This document shows, one piece after another, positions 24,673 to 32,454 of a stretch of DNA of 39,834 nucleotides. Below the pieces are notes generated by a model that was given only the letters and a program-made list of their open reading frames with translations, ran no database searches and was not told where the DNA came from. Source of the DNA: CAZGQY01 sp964528035. Its GTDB lineage: Bacteria; Pseudomonadota; Gammaproteobacteria; Methylococcales; UBA1147. Made by a program: the position numbers and the translations under genes. The stretch is taken from positions 1-39,834 of the forward strand of contig CAZGQY010000015.1 of the NCBI GenBank assembly GCA_964528035.1. Direction: 5' to 3'. Within the stretch, counting starts at the first letter, position 1; every line of letters begins with the position of its first letter.

Positions 24673-25792
24673 AGTCGTTCTGGTTGGACCCATCTCGCCG
24701 TTTAAGGGCGGAATAAGTGCCTTCAATACCAGTCTTTCAAATGAGCTTAGTCGCAGTGGACATGATGTTCATTCAATTGCCTGGTACAACGGGATGGCAG
24801 GAGTATCACGCGATGAACAGATCGATCCAAGCATGCCAGAACAGGACAATGCGCACTATCTATTAAAGTGGTACAGCCCCTGGTCCTGGTTTCGCGCAGC
24901 AATCCAATCCGCTTCGTATTATCCTGATATGTTGATTGCACATTGGACATTGCCGGAGGTCGCGCCGATGTATGCAGTCATTAATTCGACTCTGAAGAGA
25001 CTTAGTCCGAACTCAAAGATTGTATATATTGTGCACAACGTAAATCCGCATGAACCTCATATCGGTGCAGGATATTTGCAGAAACTGGGTTTTCGAAATG
25101 TTTCGTGTTTTATGGTACATGCCCACAGTGAGAAAAATAATCTTTCTAATTACGTAGCTTGCCACCGCATAATCAATGGATTTCATCCAATTTATGATCG
25201 CTATCTGGAGCAAAGCCAATCCGCAAATGTGTCGGCAATAGATGCTCAACTGGTGACCTGGCTAGCAGAAAAACCGGATCGTCCTGTATTGCTGTTTTTT
25301 GGATTTGTAAAACCATACAAAGGACTGGATTTATTACTGCAGGCATTGAATCGGTTTGACGAAGCGCTTCTGATTGTCGCTGGACAGGTATCAAATGCCT
25401 GTAAGCCGCTGCGGGATCAGGCAAAGATTTCCAATATGGGTAAGCGAATTTTCTGGATGGATCGTTACATTGCCGAAGAGCAGGTGCCTGAAATCTTTTC
25501 ACGTGCCGATATCGTTGCACTACCGTATCGAAGCTGCACTCAGTCCGGCGTTGCCTGTCTGGCATTTGCATTCGATGTGCCGGTAGTTGCAACGGATATT
25601 GGTGGACTGTCTGAAAGTGTAGACAACGGTTTGACAGGTTATATTGTCCCCGGTGGTGATTGGTGTGCATTTGCCCAGGCGTTAAAGCGAGCTTACAGTA
25701 AACGGGATTACTTACGAAAGGGTATTAGCATGGTTAAAGAAAAAAATTCCTGGAGTCGCTACTGCGAAATGTTACTTTCCTGTTTGAAGTAG
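24656..25792 (+). CDS. GT4-type glycosyltransferase
   Basis: This is a two-domain GT-B enzyme. The N-terminal glycine-rich loop PISPFKGGISAFN binds the nucleotide sugar region. The C-terminal domain has LLFFGFVKPYKGLDLLLQAL, the helix EEQVPEIFSRADIVALPY and SGVACLAFAFDVPVVATDIG. The typical first glutamate of the E-x7-E motif is not evident, as in some GT4 branches. I start at the ATG at 24656 (378 residues); a GTG at 24644 is possible. It overlaps the methyltransferase gene by 17 bases. The inverted-repeat copy C lies between this gene and the next GT, so the transcript would have to cross it. Confidence 0.87.
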   Translation: MQHSRKVVLVGPISPFKGGISAFNTSLSNELSRSGHDVHSIAWYNGMAGVSRDEQIDPSMPEQDNAHYLLKWYSPWSWFRAAIQSASYYPDMLIAHWTLPEVAPMYAVINSTLKRLSPNSKIVYIVHNVNPHEPHIGAGYLQKLGFRNVSCFMVHAHSEKNNLSNYVACHRIINGFHPIYDRYLEQSQSANVSAIDAQLVTWLAEKPDRPVLLFFGFVKPYKGLDLLLQALNRFDEALLIVAGQVSNACKPLRDQAKISNMGKRIFWMDRYIAEEQVPEIFSRADIVALPYRSCTQSGVACLAFAFDVPVVATDIGGLSESVDNGLTGYIVPGGDWCAFAQALKRAYSKRDYLRKGISMVKEKNSWSRYCEMLLSCLK

Positions 25793-25818
25793 GCAATTAA
25801 TTCGAGATTACAAAATAG

Positions 25819-25944
25819 GTAACTGCTCGCCCCTCTATGGGTGATCTGTTTCGGAAAGCGCCGTAAATACATCCATGTAGGCTTGGATGCGGCTTCCCTG
25901 CCGCATACACTTCCTCCACAGATCACCCATAGGGGACTATTTCG
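25819..25944. repeat. 126 bp structured repeat, copy C (inverted partner at 28207-28332)
   Basis: This copy and the reverse complement of 28207-28332 agree at about 116 of 126 bases by eye. It has outer arms CCCCTCTATGGGTGATCTGT (25830-25849) and 25918-25935, closing with a two-base bulge. Inside are two small hairpins: CATCC/GGATG (25870-25874, 25885-25889) and GCGGC/GCCGC (25889-25893, 25900-25904). The cloverleaf-like layout is shared with copy D. No reading frame is present. Confidence 0.88.
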
Positions 25945-25988
25945 GTAGGAGGACGAGTAATTATCAAAATAGTTTGGTCATTTAAATA

Positions 25989-27062
25989 ATGAATACAGTT
26001 GTATTAATCGCGGATTCAGATCCGAGAAAAAAAATTATAGGCGGTATTGCCGTTTATACAAAATACTACCTGGAGTATTTAATAAGAAATGGTACACATG
26101 TAGTGTTTATTGGAAAGAAAACACAGGGGCCAGTCATAAACCATTTTGAAAATGTGGAGTTTGTTGAAACGAGTCGGATGCCTGCACTTTTTAGCTCGGT
26201 GTTCCTCATTTATTTATTTCATATTAACAGGATATTGAATTTACCAAACGATGCAATAATACAGGCTCAAAGAGCAGATTGGATCATTCCCTTCAAAAAT
26301 AGAAAAAACCAAAAAGTCGTTACTCTGCATGGAAGTCATTCAAAAAACGTAAGCTTAAAAAAGGGTTTTTTTTTAGGAAAACTCTATTCATTTATAGAAT
26401 GGTGTGGTCTAAAAACTGCGGATTCTGTTATTTCCGTCTCAGAGGATAATATTTCTTATTATAAAACCCTATATGGAAGCAAAATTACCTCTAAAATGAA
26501 ATTTATTCCTCCAGGAATCGATTTAACTCATTTTGAAAATTTAGACAGGAAAAAAGCCCGAAAAAAATATGGGTTTAAGGAAGACGAACAAGTCGTATTG
26601 TTTTTAGGACGGTTCGAAAAAGAAAAAAATCCGCAAATGTTGCTTAGAGCGATAAAAGAAAGCAATACAACGGGTTTTTTTGTGGGTTCAGGACAACTCG
26701 AAGAGTTGCTTAAAAACTTGTCAAAGGAGCTCAATGCCAACATAACGTTTCAAAAAGCTATTGAAAATGAGCAGGTACCTGAAATTCTGGCGTGTGCGGA
26801 TGTACTGGGTTTAACTTCATTGTATGAAGGTTTTCCGATGGTTTTAATTGAAGCGATGGCTGCGGGAGTTGCTTGTATTTCAACCGATGTGGGTGACGTT
26901 AGCAAAATGATCGAAGAGGGCGTTACCGGGTATATTGTTGATGAAAGCACTATTGTTGATAAATTAAAACTAATATTGGAAAATCCATCCAAATACAGAT
27001 CGAACTGTATCAGTAAAGCCAGGCAATTCACATGGGAAAATAACAAAAGGAAATATTTGTAA
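25989..27062 (+). CDS. GT4-type glycosyltransferase, A+T-rich
   Basis: This is a 357-residue GT-B enzyme. The N-terminal domain has IGGIAVYTKYYLEYL and HGSHSKNV; the C-terminal GT4 domain has VVLFLGRFEKEKNPQMLL, NEQVPEILACADVLGL and the E-x7-E motif in EGFPMVLIEAMAAG. The base use stands out from neighbours: many A runs and lysine/isoleucine/asparagine-rich codons, suggesting separate acquisition. It starts 45 bases after repeat copy C and is followed 27 bases later by another glycosyltransferase. It probably adds one sugar of a surface polysaccharide. Confidence 0.88.
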   Translation: MNTVVLIADSDPRKKIIGGIAVYTKYYLEYLIRNGTHVVFIGKKTQGPVINHFENVEFVETSRMPALFSSVFLIYLFHINRILNLPNDAIIQAQRADWIIPFKNRKNQKVVTLHGSHSKNVSLKKGFFLGKLYSFIEWCGLKTADSVISVSEDNISYYKTLYGSKITSKMKFIPPGIDLTHFENLDRKKARKKYGFKEDEQVVLFLGRFEKEKNPQMLLRAIKESNTTGFFVGSGQLEELLKNLSKELNANITFQKAIENEQVPEILACADVLGLTSLYEGFPMVLIEAMAAGVACISTDVGDVSKMIEEGVTGYIVDESTIVDKLKLILENPSKYRSNCISKARQFTWENNKRKYL

Positions 27063-27089
27063 AGCGATGACTCTCTGGAAATAATTCTA

Positions 27090-28187
27090 ATGAAGCTCGT
27101 AATATGGATGAATATGCCTTCTCATCATCAGAGTGCTTTTTTTCAGGCATTGCGGGATCAAAAAGGCGTTGACTTATTGGTGCGATATTATGGAGTTGTG
27201 ACCCCCGAACGGCTGGAAATGGGGTGGCAAAAACTCAAAATCCTTCCTGCTGGAGAAATGTCTGTTAAACCTGAGTTACAAGCTCTGGAGTCGATTCCAG
27301 ACTGGCGGCAGCGTATACACATTATCGAGGGAAGGGACTCTTTCCGACGGCAACTTGTAAACTATTTTTGTAGGGTTGGAGTATCCTGGATCCATTGGGG
27401 TGAACGCGGTGCTCGCCGTTGGAGCATGATTCTCAGATTTCCTTTTTGGTGCTGGTTTGGCAGAAAGGTGAACAAATATGCACTGGGAGCTTTTGCAATC
27501 GGCACACTGGCGGCCGAAGACTTTCGCCGCTGGGGAATACCTGGACACAAGATTGCGTTTCTTCCTTATGCAGTGGCGCCATTACGCACGGATAGTTATC
27601 CTGACGAGGAAATCAAACGATTTGCCACAGGTAAAAAGGTCTTCCTTTATTGCGGAGAACTGGCACCTCACAAGGGTATAGATGTTCTGTTGAAAGCCTT
27701 TGCCATGGAGTACGATGGTGAATGGGTTCTTGTTTTAGTCGGCCCTGATCGTTGCCGCGGGAAATACCAGGCACTTGCCAGAAAATTAAGTATCGAATCA
27801 AAAACTTATTTTCGAGGCGTGATGTCATCAGAATGCATCGCGAAAGCAATAATACAGGCTAATGTTTTTGTATTACCCTCACGATATGACGGCTGGGGAG
27901 TGGTGCTGAACGAGGCGGCGTCATTGGGTAAAGCTCTCATTAGTACCACTGCATGCGGTGCAGCACATCATTTGATACAAGCCAATGTCAATGGTTATTG
28001 TATCGCTCCAAATAATCCACACGCATTAGCTATGGCTATGGTGTCATATGTGCGTAATACGGCATTAGATGCCCAGCACGGACAACACAGTCGTGTCATT
28101 TTCGAAGATTACTTACCGAAAAAGAATGCTGAGCGTTTGGTTAATGCTATAGAGTCGTGGATTAATATGAAAGCAGTTGATGGTTAG
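27090..28187 (+). CDS. GT4-type glycosyltransferase
   Basis: This is a 365-residue GT-B enzyme. The N-terminal part opens with MKLVIWMNMPSHHQSAFFQAL, unlike usual GT4 starts, but the C-terminal domain is standard: VFLYCGELAPHKGIDVLLKA, SSECIAKAIIQANVFVLPSRYDG and the acid-x7-acid region in GWGVVLNEAASLGKALISTT. Its base composition is like most of the window, unlike the gene before it. It ends 19 bases before repeat copy D. It and the A+T-rich GT gene are the only genes between the two inverted repeats. Confidence 0.86.
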   Translation: MKLVIWMNMPSHHQSAFFQALRDQKGVDLLVRYYGVVTPERLEMGWQKLKILPAGEMSVKPELQALESIPDWRQRIHIIEGRDSFRRQLVNYFCRVGVSWIHWGERGARRWSMILRFPFWCWFGRKVNKYALGAFAIGTLAAEDFRRWGIPGHKIAFLPYAVAPLRTDSYPDEEIKRFATGKKVFLYCGELAPHKGIDVLLKAFAMEYDGEWVLVLVGPDRCRGKYQALARKLSIESKTYFRGVMSSECIAKAIIQANVFVLPSRYDGWGVVLNEAASLGKALISTTACGAAHHLIQANVNGYCIAPNNPHALAMAMVSYVRNTALDAQHGQHSRVIFEDYLPKKNAERLVNAIESWINMKAVDG

Positions 28188-28206
28188 TAACTAATTGCCC
28201 CCTAAT

Positions 28207-28332
28207 CGAAACAGCCCTCTATGGGGGATCTGTGGAGGAAGTGTATGCGGCAGGGAAGCCGCATCCAATCCTGCAAGGATGTATTTACGGCGTCTTCCGG
28301 AACAGATCACCCATAGAGGGGCGAGCAGTTAC
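28207..28332. repeat. 126 bp structured repeat, copy D (inverted relative to copy C)
   Basis: The reverse complement matches 25819-25944 at about 116 of 126 bases, including the outer arms (CCCTCTATGGG near 28215 and its partner near 28310), the GCGGC/GCCGC hairpin and the GTATTTACGGCG segment. The two copies bracket a 2.26 kb segment with two glycosyltransferase genes. It sits between the last GT gene and the 3' end of the convergent FadN-like gene. Confidence 0.88.
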
Positions 28333-28350
28333 GATGGTTCGTAGTAATAT

Positions 28351-30684
28351 CTAATTATTCAATGCTCGTCCTGTTTTCATCATATGCTCTATTCGAGCAA
28401 CTGTTTCAGGTTGGCGAACCAGTGTAAGAAACGCATCGCGTTCCAGTGTCATGAGAGTTTCCTGATTGACGTCGATGGCCTGCGTATGATTGCCCCCACA
28501 AAAGACATTGAGCAGATGGTTGATTAGGACATGGTCGTACTCGCTGCTCTTCTCGCAGGCAATCTGGTTTTCCACAGTTTTATGTAATGCGACCAAAGTC
28601 TCTGCGGACAAATTTATTTTTTGTGGTTTAGGGCAACGGTAATCAGCAGCCATTGTTATCGCAAGGGATTTTGCATCAGCTAGCAGCCGGTCGCGGTTCA
28701 TGGTGATTTTATCACTGGGTCGGAGATACGAAAGATCCATTGCCTCTAGTGCCGATTTTGAAACCTGTTTGTGGCAGATAGACTCGAAAATTTTTTTTAT
28801 ACAGTCGATGGGTTTTTTTTGTTGATCTTCTGTTTCACTGCATTTAAGCAGCATTTCAGTACAGCCACGCCAACCGGGGATAAGACCAACTCCTAGTTCC
28901 ACCAGTCCCATATAAAGCTCGATATGAGATTGAATTGCATCGCAATGTAACAGGATTTCAGCGCCTCCGCCCAGAGCCATGCCGAATGGAGCACCAATAA
29001 CAGGAATGGGTGAATATTTGAGTGATTGGTATGTGCTTTGCCCAATACGAAGAATATTTTCTACTTCCTGCCAGTTTTGCTGCTTGATGACCAATGACAA
29101 TACCTCCAGGTTCGCTCCCGCAGAAAAGTTTTGCCCGTCGTTGTATATAACCATAGCCTGAAATTGCTCACTGGCTAATGCAATACTTTGTTGCAGCAAA
29201 GTCATGGTTTGCATACTAAGTGTATTCATTTTGCCATGGAATTCGAAACAGACGATGTGGTCGCCAATATCCCAGAGACTCGCTGTAGCATTATGGAGAA
29301 TAGGGGGGTGATTCTTTTTTGCTGAATCCAGAGACAAAACCCCCGGTGGAACCTTAATAGTTTTGTAGGAGCCCAATGGTGTTCTATATTGAAACTCTCC
29401 TTTTTCACTTGTTTGATAAACAGTAAGATCAGGATTAACCATGTCGGTAACGGCTAGCCCTTCATGTTGACGTCTTTTTTTCAAATATGTCGCGCCGATA
29501 CAGTCCAGTAATTCAAACGGTCCGTATTTCCAGTTGTAGCCAAGTTTCATCGCGCGATCGATATCAGCAGGGCTGTCTGAGATTTCCGGGATTAAGCCTG
29601 CTGTATAATTGATCGTAGATGAAACCACCGACCAGGCGTAGTTACCGTAACGATCATCCCGTTCAAATAAGGAGATAAGATTGTTGTTATTGACCCGTGA
29701 GTCCAACTTAATATTTGCTTTTTCGGATGTTCGGTAAACGCCGTTCTTCAAATCAATCGACTCATGGAGTTTTAATTCGCGCAAACGATTTAGCCTATAA
29801 AATCCTGCCTGAGATTTACGCCCAAGGTTGCCTTGCTCAAGTAAATCTAAAAATACTGGAGGTAGTTCTTTGACATGATGAAATTCATCGTTGTCTGCGA
29901 GCTTGTCGGCCATGCTGTTAATGATTTGTGGCATCAGATCCAGGCCAATTAAATCAATAAGTCCAAAAACACCTGTTTTCGGGATCCCCAACGGTCGACT
30001 CATTAGTGCATCGGCTTCCTCAATGCTCAAATTCAGTCGAATTGCTTCCCGAACAGCGGTTTGTAACCAGAACACGCCAATACGATTACAGATAAAACCG
30101 GGGGTATCCTTACAATCGACGATGCCTTTGCCTAGTTGTTTTTCCGCGAAATTCATGATTTTCTGCGTTAAATCAGGCCGCGTTTTTTCTCCGGTTATGA
30201 TTTCCAGCAGCCTCATATAACGAGGCGGATTGAAAAAATGAGTAATCAGGAAGTTTTCCACAAATTCTTTAGGCAGGCCTTTTGTTAAATCTGTCAGCGG
30301 TATTGTGGATGTGTTTGATGAGACGATTGCCTGGGGTTTTTTGACTGCATTAATCGCCTTATAAAGATTTTGTTTAATTTCCAGGCGTTCGACAACGGCT
30401 TCGATAATTCAGTCGACGTTTTTGAGCAGGGCGAGTTGATCTTCTATATTCCCTGGAATAATTCTGTGTACATGGTCTGCGTGTGTGAATGCGGGCGGAG
30501 AAGAGCGAAGCAGGCGTTGAATGGCGGTTTCTGCAATCGATTTTCGATTTATATTGCCGTCTGCGACGATGTCCAGCAAATATACTTTAACGCCACTATT
30601 TGCCATGTGGGCCGCAATTCCAGCGCCCATAACACCGGCGCCAATGACGGCGGTTGTTTTAATTGTCTCCGGCGCGGTTTCCAT
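28351..30684 (-). pseudogene. FadN-like 3-hydroxyacyl-CoA dehydrogenase/enoyl-CoA hydratase, interrupted by TGA
   Basis: The frame from 30684 to 28351 encodes 777 codons of a bifunctional beta-oxidation enzyme of the FadN layout. The NAD domain has GAGVMG at residues 15-20. The dehydrogenase catalytic histidine region is ITHFFNPPRYM, and the C-terminal crotonase domain has FSAGANL, GMALGGGAE and the acid in VELGVGLIPG. Codon 92 is TGA (30409-30411), in the segment VD(stop)IIEAVVERLEIK. Relatives have VDWIIEAV, so one TGG-to-TGA change explains it. The reading frame continues uninterrupted on both sides. Neither half would be active alone: the first ends inside the NAD domain, the second lacks its start. 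It may be a recent pseudogene or a sequencing error. It lies 49 bases downstream of fadD. Confidence 0.85.
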
Positions 30685-30733
30685 AAATAGAGTTAGTTCT
30701 TCCTCGTTGGTGGGGTTTTACCAGTCATCGCGA

Positions 30734-32416
30734 TTACATCAGTGATCGAAGTTCGCGCCTAAGAATCTTACCAATATTAGATTTAGGTAAATCATCAACA
30801 AATTTTATCGATTTTGGAATTTTATAAGCCGTCATTTTATCCTGACAGTAAGCGAGAATGTCATCTTCAGTCAGTTTAGGGTTTCTTTTGACGATAAAGG
30901 CTTTTGCCGCTTCACCGCAAGCGTCGTCGGCAATACCAATCACGCCACATTCCATAACATCGGGGTGGGCGCTGATTACCGATTCAATTTCGTTAGGAAA
31001 TACATTGAACCCGGAAACCAGAATCATATCCTTTTTACGGTCGACCAGGTAAATATAACCTTCATCGCTGATTTTGGCGATGTCGCCGGTTTTTAGCCAA
31101 CCATCGTCGTAGAAGACATTCTTAGTTTCTTCGGGCCTGTTCCAGTATTGTTTCATGACCTGGGGGCCACGTATGCATAATTCCCCAATCTCCCCAAGTG
31201 GCACATCTTTGCCGTTATCGTCACGGATACAACAGTCAGTAGAGGATATGGGTAATCCAATGCTACCAATATGGTGTTCCTGATTTAATGGATTGATACA
31301 TACCGCGGGAGAGGTTTCGGTAAGACCATAGGCTTCAATGATTGGGCTTCCAGTCGCTTGCTTCCATCTTTCTGCAAGAGTTGTTTGTATTGGCATACCA
31401 CCACCCAGGGTGATTTTAAGAGATGAGAAATCCAGCTCTGTAAATCCGGGAGTGTCTATCAGTTGGTTAAACAGTGTATTGACCCCCGGTATACAACTAA
31501 AGGATACTTGGTCCAGCTCTTTTACAAATCCCTTATAATCTCTGGGATTGGTGATTAGATAGATTAGTCCACCCAAATTCATGAAAGTCAGAAAATTCGC
31601 AGTAAGGGAGAATATATGGTAGAGCGGTAAGGCCGCGATAACGATTTCTTTTCCCGGTTGAACCTCTTTTCCCTGCGGTGCGCCATAACTGATCCATGCG
31701 GTTGCCTGGAGCATATTTGTCAATAGGTTGCGATGTGTTAAAACTGCACTTTTGCAGACGCCTGTTGTACCGCCGGTATATTGCAAAAAGGCAGTATCCT
31801 CCAGGCCAATATTTACAGGTTCGTATGAGTAGTTGGACCCTGATGCAAGCGCTTCATTAAAACGGATTCTACCGTTCAATGAGAATTTTGGCACCATACG
31901 TTTGACCCACTTAACGATAAAATTAACCAGCTTTGATTTTGGAAATTTGAGCTGATCCCCCATTTCTGTTGTAACCACATGCTTTAATGAGGTCTTGTCA
32001 ATGACATCGGCGACAACGTGGGCAAAATTTTCCAATACAACAATAACTTCTGCACCCGAGTCATTCAGTTGATGTTGAAGTTCGCGGGGTGTATATAAAG
32101 GGTTCACGTTAACAGCGATGAGCCCGGCTCGGAGAGTTCCCAGGATCGCGATCGCGTCCTGGAGTAAATTAGGCATCATGATCGCGACTCGTGTACCCGG
32201 CGTTAGTTTCAATTCATGCCTGAAATAATTTGCAAGGTAACGAGATCTTTCTTCAACTTGGCTATAAGAAATTGTTGTGCCCATATTTGCCAATGCCGGC
32301 CGCTGCGGATATTTCTGTACGGTTTGCTCAAAAAAATCACTGATTGATGAGTATTCAGTGACCTCAATCTCAGTTGGCATGCCTTCAGGGTATTGATTTA
32401 ACCAGGGTTTATTCAT
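30734..32416 (-). CDS. fadD: Long-chain fatty acid-CoA ligase
   Basis: This 560-residue enzyme of the ANL superfamily activates fatty acids with ATP and CoA. The P-loop is YTGGTTGVCKSAVL (about residue 210). Also seen are the A5 motif EAYGLTETSP, KTGDIAKISDEGYIYL with the ligase aspartate, and the hinge segment DRKKDMILVSGFNVFPNEIE. The C-terminal catalytic lysine is in SNIGKILRREL. The overall match to FadD is strong. It lies 38 bases after the acyltransferase-hydrolase gene and just before the interrupted FadN-like gene, so the operon handles fatty acids released from lipids. It is a cytoplasmic, probably membrane-associated enzyme. Confidence 0.93.
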   Translation of the reverse strand: MNKPWLNQYPEGMPTEIEVTEYSSISDFFEQTVQKYPQRPALANMGTTISYSQVEERSRYLANYFRHELKLTPGTRVAIMMPNLLQDAIAILGTLRAGLIAVNVNPLYTPRELQHQLNDSGAEVIVVLENFAHVVADVIDKTSLKHVVTTEMGDQLKFPKSKLVNFIVKWVKRMVPKFSLNGRIRFNEALASGSNYSYEPVNIGLEDTAFLQYTGGTTGVCKSAVLTHRNLLTNMLQATAWISYGAPQGKEVQPGKEIVIAALPLYHIFSLTANFLTFMNLGGLIYLITNPRDYKGFVKELDQVSFSCIPGVNTLFNQLIDTPGFTELDFSSLKITLGGGMPIQTTLAERWKQATGSPIIEAYGLTETSPAVCINPLNQEHHIGSIGLPISSTDCCIRDDNGKDVPLGEIGELCIRGPQVMKQYWNRPEETKNVFYDDGWLKTGDIAKISDEGYIYLVDRKKDMILVSGFNVFPNEIESVISAHPDVMECGVIGIADDACGEAAKAFIVKRNPKLTEDDILAYCQDKMTAYKIPKSIKFVDDLPKSNIGKILRRELRSLM

Positions 32417-32454
32417 TTTCTTATATGCGATTTGAGGGTTGTGTGAGTACTGGC

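Noticed and set aside
25173..25670. A 165-codon frame on the - strand inside the GT4-type gene at 24656
   Set aside because: The plus-strand frame carries clear glycosyltransferase motifs; the antisense frame is rich in His, Gln and Arg with no motif, typical of a shadow frame.
30409..30411. TGA read as tryptophan or selenocysteine
   Set aside because: TGA is a normal stop for other genes in the window, TGG encodes Trp throughout, and relatives have Trp rather than a redox residue at this site.
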